Made by a program: the position numbers and the translations under genes. DNA of 5,878 bases from Modestobacter sp. (lineage in GTDB: Bacteria; Actinomycetota; Actinomycetes; Mycobacteriales; Geodermatophilaceae), in the NCBI GenBank assembly GCA_025966175.1, contig JAOPVN010000520.1, positions 1 through 5,878 on the forward strand, written 5' to 3'. Numbering within the stretch: position 1 is the first letter of the stretch; every line of letters starts with the position of its first letter. The notes below the pieces were generated by a model. It worked only from the letters and a program-made list of their open reading frames with translations, made no database searches and had not been told where the DNA came from. This document shows positions 1 to 4,063 of the stretch, in pieces.

Positions 1-1171
1 CGTCCTGCTGGGCACCGCCGAGCACGACCAGCTGCACATCGCCCAGCTGCTGCAGGCGCACGGCGGCGAGCTGTCGGTCTCCGCGGACGCCGACCGCCTG
101 CTGCTCTCCACCACGATGCTGCCCGACGGGCTCGGCGCCGTCCTGGGTGTGATCGCCGAGCTGCTGGAGTCGGCGACCTACCCGGCCGAACCGGTCGGCG
201 CCGAGCGTGCCCGGGTCGGTGAGCGGATCCGGATCGCCCGCTCCCAGCCCGGGGTCATCGCCCGCAGCGCGCTCGCCGCCCGCCGGTACGGCGCCCACCC
301 CTACGCCCAGCAGCTGCCGTCGGCCGACCTGGTCGCCGCGGTCACCCCGGCCGCGCTGCGCAAGCTGCACCGGGAGCGGGTGCTGCCCGCGGGGAGCACG
401 CTGATCCTGGTCGGCGAGGTCGACCCGGCCGCCGCCTTCGACGCCGTCGGCACCGCGCTGGCCGGCTGGACCGCCGAGGGCAAGGCGGTCGCCGCCGGAC
501 CGGTCCCGGCCGTCGTCCCCGGTGCGCTGCAGCTGGTGCACCGCCCCGGAGCCGTCCAGTCCAACATCCGGCTCGGCGGGCCGGCCCCCGGCCGCACCGA
601 TCCGGAGCTGCCCGCGGTCCGGCTGGCCAGCATGGTCTTCGGCGGGTACTTCTCCTCCCGGCTGGTCGAGAACATCCGGGAGCGGCGCGGCTACACCTAC
701 AGCCCGCGCAGCTCCGTGGAGCACCTCATGGCCGCCTCCTCGTTCACCGTGGAGGCCGACGTCGCCACCGCGGTGACCGGACCGGCGCTGCTGGAGACCT
801 GGTACGAGCTGGGCCGGATGGCGCTGGTCCCGGTGACCGAGGCCGAGCTGGAGTCCGCCCGCCGCTACCTGCTGGGCACCCTGGCCCTGGGGACGGCGAC
901 GCACGCCGGCCTGGCCAGCACGCTGTCGGCGCTGATCGGTGCGGGCCTCTCGGCCGAGTGGCTCGCCGATCACCAGCGGGCGCTGGCCGCGGTCGGCATC
1001 GACGAGGTCACCGAGGTGTCCCGGCGCTGGCTGTCCCCGGCCGGGCTGACCGCCGTCGTGGTCGGCGACGCCGAGGGGGCCGCCGAGCAGCTGCGGGTGC
1101 TGGGGCCGGTCGAGGTCAGCTCCGCGGCCGTCGAGCCGGACGCCGAGCCGGGCGTCGAGCCGCAGGCATGA
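1..1171 (+). CDS. M16 family (pitrilysin/insulinase-like) zinc peptidase, C-terminal part
   Basis: The reading frame is open from the left edge (first full codon at base 2) to a TGA at 1169-1171, giving 389 visible residues; the start is off the window. Two M16 half-domains can be followed. The first resumes at a GGELS segment (about residues 21-25), which in this family normally lies some 25 residues after the HxxEH zinc site, so that motif would be just outside the left edge. A Glu at codon 221-223, within GERIRIARSQPG, sits where the third zinc ligand is expected. The second half-domain has FGGYFSSRLVENIRERRGYTY (codons from 638), the glycine-rich and R/Y substrate-binding region. The protein ends in an acidic, Pro-rich tail. 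M16 proteins usually degrade or process peptides and often work as catalytic/non-catalytic pairs. Because HxxEH is not visible, I cannot say which type this is. It overlaps nudC by 4 nt, so the two are probably translationally coupled. Confidence 0.9.
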   Translation, partial: VLLGTAEHDQLHIAQLLQAHGGELSVSADADRLLLSTTMLPDGLGAVLGVIAELLESATYPAEPVGAERARVGERIRIARSQPGVIARSALAARRYGAHPYAQQLPSADLVAAVTPAALRKLHRERVLPAGSTLILVGEVDPAAAFDAVGTALAGWTAEGKAVAAGPVPAVVPGALQLVHRPGAVQSNIRLGGPAPGRTDPELPAVRLASMVFGGYFSSRLVENIRERRGYTYSPRSSVEHLMAASSFTVEADVATAVTGPALLETWYELGRMALVPVTEAELESARRYLLGTLALGTATHAGLASTLSALIGAGLSAEWLADHQRALAAVGIDEVTEVSRRWLSPAGLTAVVVGDAEGAAEQLRVLGPVEVSSAAVEPDAEPGVEPQA

Positions 1172-2127
1172 CCGTTCCTCCCGGCGGCAGCACCGCGGCC
1201 GACAACCCGCCGCCCCGTGGTGACTGGCCGGAGGACCGCCGGGCCGGCGCGGTCACCGACGTCCCGCTGCTGTCCCGCGTCGCCCACGACCGGGGTCACC
1301 TCGCCCGGGCGCTGGCCGACCCGGCGCAGGGCCGGCCGGTCCGGGTGCTGCGGGTCGACGAGCGGCGGGCCGTGCCGGTGCGCGAGGGGACACAGGGCCC
1401 CGAGCTCGTCTACGACGAGCACGACTCCTGGCCCGACGGAGCGATCTACCTGGGCGAGGCCGACGGCGTGGTGTACGCGGCGCTGCGCGGGCCGCGCGCG
1501 CTGTCCATCGGCGGCCGCCCGGTGGACTCCTGGGCCGGTCTGCGTGAGGTCGGCGCGGACCTGGGCGACCTGGACGCCGGCCTGCTGGTCCAGGCGGTCG
1601 GCATCGTCGAATGGCACGAGCGCAACCGGTTCAGCCCGCTCACCGGAGCCCCGACCACGATCGAGCGCGCCGGATGGGTGCAGCGTGACCCGGACAGCGG
1701 CAGCGAGGTCTTCCCGCGGACCGACCCGGCGGTGATCATGCTGGTCCACGACGGGGGCGACCGCTGCGTGCTGGGCCGCCAGGCGGTGTGGCCGCCCGGC
1801 CGGTTCTCCATCCTCGCCGGGTTCGTGGAGCCGGGGGAGTCCGCCGAGGCGGCGGTGGTCCGCGAGGTCGCCGAGGAGGTCGGGATCGCGGTCACCGACG
1901 TCCGCTACGTGTCCAGCCAGCCGTGGCCGTTCCCGCAGTCGCTGATGCTCGGTTTCGTCGCCCGCGCGACCGAGGAGGAGCTGCGGATCGACCACGACGA
2001 GATCGAGGAGGCCCGGTGGTTCAGCCGGGAGGAGCTGCGCTCGGGTACCGGCCCGCAGGCGCTGCCGCCCACCGTCTCGATCGCCCGGCACATCCTCGAC
2101 CGCTGGGTGGCCGGCGAGTTCAGCTGA
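1168..2127 (+). CDS. nudC: NAD(H) diphosphatase NudC / RNA NAD-decapping Nudix hydrolase
   Basis: NudC hydrolyses NAD(H) to NMN(H) and AMP and, in characterised members, removes the NAD cap from RNA. The 319-residue product has a variable N-terminal domain (about 1-150), a linker where the zinc ribbon normally lies (about 150-185), and a C-terminal Nudix domain. The Nudix box is complete at residues 218-240: Gly218, Glu224, Arg232-Glu233, Glu236-Glu237, Gly239. It is followed at 250-258 by SQPWPFPQS, the motif that marks the NADH-pyrophosphatase subfamily. The start is the ATG of the ATGA overlap with the M16 gene; an open frame extends upstream into that gene, but the protein only resembles NudC from here on. 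The four zinc-ribbon cysteines are absent: the stretch around residues 153-180 reads RFSPLTGAPT and contains no Cys. The motif proline (Pro254) is the residue reported to be Gln in M. tuberculosis NudC. The family call is secure; catalytic activity is inferred from the intact Nudix box. Confidence 0.96.
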   Translation: MTVPPGGSTAADNPPPRGDWPEDRRAGAVTDVPLLSRVAHDRGHLARALADPAQGRPVRVLRVDERRAVPVREGTQGPELVYDEHDSWPDGAIYLGEADGVVYAALRGPRALSIGGRPVDSWAGLREVGADLGDLDAGLLVQAVGIVEWHERNRFSPLTGAPTTIERAGWVQRDPDSGSEVFPRTDPAVIMLVHDGGDRCVLGRQAVWPPGRFSILAGFVEPGESAEAAVVREVAEEVGIAVTDVRYVSSQPWPFPQSLMLGFVARATEEELRIDHDEIEEARWFSREELRSGTGPQALPPTVSIARHILDRWVAGEFS

Positions 2128-2132
2128 AGAAG

Positions 2133-2183
2133 GGCCCCTTCCTGGGTCCCCTCGCAGGCTCGGGGACGCCCTGGAAGGGGGCC
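2133..2183. terminator. Long imperfect hairpin between convergent genes; probable bidirectional terminator
   Basis: The outer arms are GGCCCCTTCC (2133-2142) and GGAAGGGGGCC (2173-2183), which pair with one extra base. The inner arms are GTCCCC (2146-2151) and GGGGAC (2162-2167) around a 10-nt loop. The hairpin begins 5 bases after the nudC stop and ends 1 base before the stop codon of the convergent kinase-like gene, so it could end transcription from both sides. There is no U-tract, as is common in GC-rich actinobacteria. The left arm can also fold on itself (GAAGGG-C-CCCTTC). Its regular nested form resembles repeats dispersed between genes in some actinobacterial genomes; whether this one is multicopy cannot be seen here. 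Confidence 0.7.
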
Positions 2184-2184
2184 G

Positions 2185-2853
2185 TCAGGCAAGTCGCCCC
2201 GTGAGCAGCAGCGCCGGACGGTCGGCGTGGTCGGCCAGCACCAGCGCATCGGACAGCGCGGTGGGGTCCACCTCGTCGTCGTAACGGTCGAAGGCGGGCA
2301 GCTCCCAGGCGCGGTCGGCGGGGATCCGCCGGCGGCGGGCCGCAGGGCTCACCCGTAGGTGGACGACGACGTCGAAGGCCAGGCCCAGCCCCTGCAGCAG
2401 CGACCCGGGGACGAGCAGCACCCCGCCGGGCGGCACCGGTCGGTAGGTCAGCCGGGCGGCCCGGTCCCGCTCCAGGTCCCACAGTGCGGGCAGGTACTCA
2501 CCCGGCCCTCGGGGGCCGCTGCGATCGAGCACCTCACGCGCCAGCGCCGCGGCGTCCAGCCAGTCGGTGTACCGGGCGTCGGGGTCGGTGCGGCCGTGCT
2601 CCAGGCGGAGCGAGGCGGGCCGGTAGAAGCCCTCGGCCGGGACGATGACGGCCGGCCGGCTGAGGCTGGGCAGCCGTTCGGCGAGGGCCGCGGCCAGCGC
2701 GTGCGGGCCGGTGACGCCCGGTGCACCCGGGAGGTCGGGCCCGTCGACGGCCACCCGGAGCGCGGCTGCGCCGGGTTCGGGCGAGACGGTGGCCAGCAGG
2801 CCGGCCAGCCGGTCGGCGAGCGCGGCCGGGGAGAGCGGGAGCGGGGAGGTCAG
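2185..2853 (-). CDS. Uridine-kinase-like protein without a recognisable P-loop
   Basis: The product is about 222 residues if it starts at the CTG at 2853-2851, which overlaps the TGA of the ANTAR gene as CTGA. No ATG, GTG or TTG lies in frame near this point. The next usable codon is GTG at 2754, which would give 189 residues and remove the N-terminal helix and first-strand context. Neither start has a clear Shine-Dalgarno sequence, so re-initiation from the upstream gene is likely. The fold resembles the actinobacterial uridine-kinase-like P-loop NTPase family: first strand RVAVDGPD (about 33-40), then EGFYRPASLRLEHGRTDPD (about 74-92), YTDWLDAAALAREVLD, GEYLPALWD, and a hydrophobic VLLVPGSLLQGLGLAFDVVVHL strand pair. 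The loop after the first strand (residues 38-51, GPDLPGAPGVTGPH) lacks the GxxxxGK[ST] Walker A motif, including its lysine. Kinase activity is therefore doubtful, and phosphorylation of uridine should not be assumed. The family call is fairly sure, the start is uncertain and the function is unknown. Confidence 0.75.
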   Translation of the reverse strand: MTSPLPLSPAALADRLAGLLATVSPEPGAAALRVAVDGPDLPGAPGVTGPHALAAALAERLPSLSRPAVIVPAEGFYRPASLRLEHGRTDPDARYTDWLDAAALAREVLDRSGPRGPGEYLPALWDLERDRAARLTYRPVPPGGVLLVPGSLLQGLGLAFDVVVHLRVSPAARRRRIPADRAWELPAFDRYDDEVDPTALSDALVLADHADRPALLLTGRLA

Positions 2854-3563
2854 CTGCGCGCCCCGGGGACGGTGTCGCTGCCGCCGGTGCGTCGCGGGTT
2901 GCGCTGCACCCGCCGGGCCGGCGGGCCGGTGCCGGCGACCCGCGGTCCGGGGGTCGGCAGGACGGTCGGGCCGGGCGGAAGGGGTGCGGCCGGCACCAGG
3001 CGCGCGTCCGGGAGGGCGGCGCGGGCCGTCAGCGCGTCGAGCACCTCGGCGGCGAGCTCCTGGGCGGGGCGGCCCTGCGACCGGGCGCGGCGGCGCAGTT
3101 CCTCGAACGCCTCCCGCGGGGTGGTGCCGTGCCGTTCGGCGAGCGCGCCGATGGCGCGCTCGATGGAGACTCGCGCGGCGAGGGCGTGCTCGAGCTGGCC
3201 GACGATGCGATGGAGCCCGGCGATCTCCTCGTCGCGAGGGTCGGCCGGCGGGGCGTCCGTGACCGTGTCGGCGGCCGCCCGCGCTGCCCGTCGGGTCTTC
3301 CGATCGGGCTCCGGGGTGGCCCCCAGCTCGTCGGCGACCAGGTCGGCCAGCGACATCGCCTCGATCAGCGTCAGCGGCTCGTCGTGGCCCTGGACCTCGG
3401 CGGGGGCGCCGGCGCACCCGGTCAGCGGGTCGGGGTGCAGCACCGTCCAGCCACGGCTGGTCCGGACGACCAGGGCTGCCGGCTCTCCGGACGGGGTGCG
3501 CACGATCTCGTCGGGCAGCACGGCGCGGACGGGCGCCGCAGGCTGCTCGACCGACGGATTCAT
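2850..3563 (-). CDS. ANTAR-domain RNA-binding regulator with an uncharacterised N-terminal module
   Basis: ANTAR domains bind paired hairpins in nascent RNA and act as antiterminators. Here the ANTAR helices lie at about residues 121-178 of 237: a heptad-like lead-in (EEIAGLHRIVGQLEHAL), then RVSIERAIGALAERHG (131-146), EAFEELRRRA (151-160) and a final helix at about 168-178. The first 110 residues match no receiver or GAF domain that I recognise. They look like a small strand-rich unit (LVVRTSRGWTVLHPD, about 31-45) followed by a helix, LIEAMSLADLVADELG (about 66-81), then a charged Ala-rich linker. The C-terminal 55 residues are Pro/Arg-rich and probably disordered. I chose ATG 3563 over GTG 3566 because GAGGGAG (3576-3570) is 6 nt from the ATG and only 3 from the GTG. 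The gene overlaps the downstream kinase-like gene by 4 nt and follows mrx1 after a 94-nt gap that contains a strong hairpin. Its RNA target and its signal are unknown. Confidence 0.9.
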   Translation of the reverse strand: MNPSVEQPAAPVRAVLPDEIVRTPSGEPAALVVRTSRGWTVLHPDPLTGCAGAPAEVQGHDEPLTLIEAMSLADLVADELGATPEPDRKTRRAARAAADTVTDAPPADPRDEEIAGLHRIVGQLEHALAARVSIERAIGALAERHGTTPREAFEELRRRARSQGRPAQELAAEVLDALTARAALPDARLVPAAPLPPGPTVLPTPGPRVAGTGPPARRVQRNPRRTGGSDTVPGARS

Positions 3564-3569
3564 CACACG

Positions 3570-3576
3570 CTCCCTC
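3570..3576 (-). promoter_or_regulatory. Shine-Dalgarno site of the ANTAR gene
   Basis: GAGGGAG on the minus strand ends 6 nt before ATG 3563 and 3 nt before GTG 3566. The spacing favours the ATG as start. Confidence 0.7.
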
Positions 3577-3614
3577 GATGCCGCCGGCAGGTCGCAGGAT
3601 GAACCGCCGCAGCT

Positions 3615-3642
3615 CCCCGGGGGCGATCATCACCCTCCGGGG
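3615..3642 (-). terminator. Strong hairpin between mrx1 and the ANTAR gene; possible terminator or attenuator
   Basis: In the minus-strand transcript, CCCCGG, a bulged A, GGGUGA, a UGA loop, UCGCCC and CCGGGG form a 12-bp stem with one bulge and one G-U wobble. In a plus-strand transcript the wobble becomes a C-A mismatch, so the structure is better formed in RNA from the mrx1 to ANTAR direction. It begins 15 nt after the mrx1 stop and ends about 50 nt before the ANTAR start. There is no U-tract. A second short hairpin, GGGCC-CGT-GGCCC (3653-3641), overlaps its first two bases, so the two cannot both form completely. It could be a terminator, a processing site or an attenuator; the sequence does not decide. 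Confidence 0.5.
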
Positions 3643-3657
3643 GCCACGGGCCCGGGA

Positions 3658-3921
3658 TCACGCGCCGAGGAGCTGCGCGAGCTGGGCCTTCACCTGGTCG
3701 ATGCTCGGGTTGGTCAGGGCGCTCCCGTCCGCGAAGACCAGGGTGGGGACCGTGCGGTTCCCACCGTTGGCCTTCATGACCAGCTCGGCCGCGCCTTCCT
3801 CGACCTCGATGTTGACCTCGGAGTAGTCGATCCCCTCCCGCTGCATGAGCTTCTTCAGGCGCACGCAGTAGCCACACCAGTTGGTCGTGTACATCGTCAC
3901 CGCGGAAGCTGGAGCGCTCAT
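3658..3921 (-). CDS. mrx1: Mycoredoxin (glutaredoxin-like, mycothiol-dependent oxidoreductase)
   Basis: Mycoredoxin-1 reduces mixed disulfides between proteins and mycothiol in the cytoplasm, with electrons from mycothiol. The 87-residue product has the size of the family. It begins with a first strand (AVTMYTT), then the active site WCGYC with Cys16 and Cys19, a helix (RLKKLMQ), the strand YSEVNIE, the cis-proline motif NRTVPT (Pro59) and the loop DGSALTNPS before the final helix. These follow the mycobacterial Mrx1 (Rv3198A) pattern closely. No signal peptide or membrane segment is seen. ATG 3921 is preceded by GAGGGAGGA (3939-3931). The open frame continues upstream, but that part is only antisense to uvrD2. 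The gene is divergent from uvrD2 and upstream of the ANTAR gene on the same strand. A sigma-R/SigH-like promoter is present upstream, which fits a thiol-stress role. I am very sure of the family; regulation is inferred. Confidence 0.95.
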   Translation of the reverse strand: MSAPASAVTMYTTNWCGYCVRLKKLMQREGIDYSEVNIEVEEGAAELVMKANGGNRTVPTLVFADGSALTNPSIDQVKAQLAQLLGA

Positions 3922-3930
3922 CGGGGTGGA

Positions 3931-3939
3931 TCCTCCCTC
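3931..3939 (-). promoter_or_regulatory. Shine-Dalgarno site of mrx1
   Basis: GAGGGAGGA on the minus strand contains a GGAGG core about 10 nt before ATG 3921. It supports this start over upstream in-frame codons. Confidence 0.7.
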
Positions 3940-4002
3940 GTCTGTGCTCGGACGGGCCACCCGGGGAGGGGGACCGGCGTGTCCAAGGTCTGCGGCGGGG
4001 CC

Positions 4003-4028
4003 AACGCCGCGCCCCTGGGGATCCTTCC
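4003..4028 (-). promoter_or_regulatory. Candidate sigma-R/SigH-type promoter for mrx1
   Basis: On the minus strand GGAAG (4028-4024) is followed by exactly 18 bases and then GTT (4005-4003). This matches the actinobacterial SigR/SigH thiol-stress consensus GGAAT-N18-GTT except for G in place of T at the fifth position. The predicted transcript would start near 3995, leaving a leader of about 75 nt before mrx1. Two short dyads overlap it: GGGGA-TCCT-TCCCC (4017-4030) at the -35 side and GCGGCG-N7-CGCCGC (3992-4010) around the -10 side. I see no convincing TTGACA/TATAAT-type promoter for either gene in the 3922-4063 interval. Confidence 0.45.
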
Positions 4029-4048
4029 CCCGCCTGTCGGTGGCGGCT

Positions 4049-4053
4049 GGGAG
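4049..4053 (+). promoter_or_regulatory. Possible Shine-Dalgarno site of uvrD2
   Basis: GGGAG lies 10 nt before GTG 4064 and 16 nt before ATG 4070. The distance favours the GTG start. Confidence 0.45.
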
Positions 4054-4063
4054 ACTCGTACCC

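Noticed and set aside
958..1167. N-terminal extension of nudC into the M16 gene
   Set aside because: The frame is open, but the extension is Arg/Gly-rich shadow sequence; the ATGA overlap gives the natural start.
970..2091. Long open frame on the minus strand across nudC and the M16 end
   Set aside because: It is antisense to nudC, low-complexity and rich in Arg, Pro and Gly, with no recognisable motif; GC-rich codon bias produces such shadows.
2854..3633. N-terminal extension of the kinase-like frame up to 3633
   Set aside because: This part is an Arg/Pro-rich out-of-frame reading of the ANTAR gene and has no start codon support.
3992..4010. GCGGCG-N7-CGCCGC dyad as a separate operator
   Set aside because: Short GC-only arms are expected by chance in this composition; it is noted only with the promoter.
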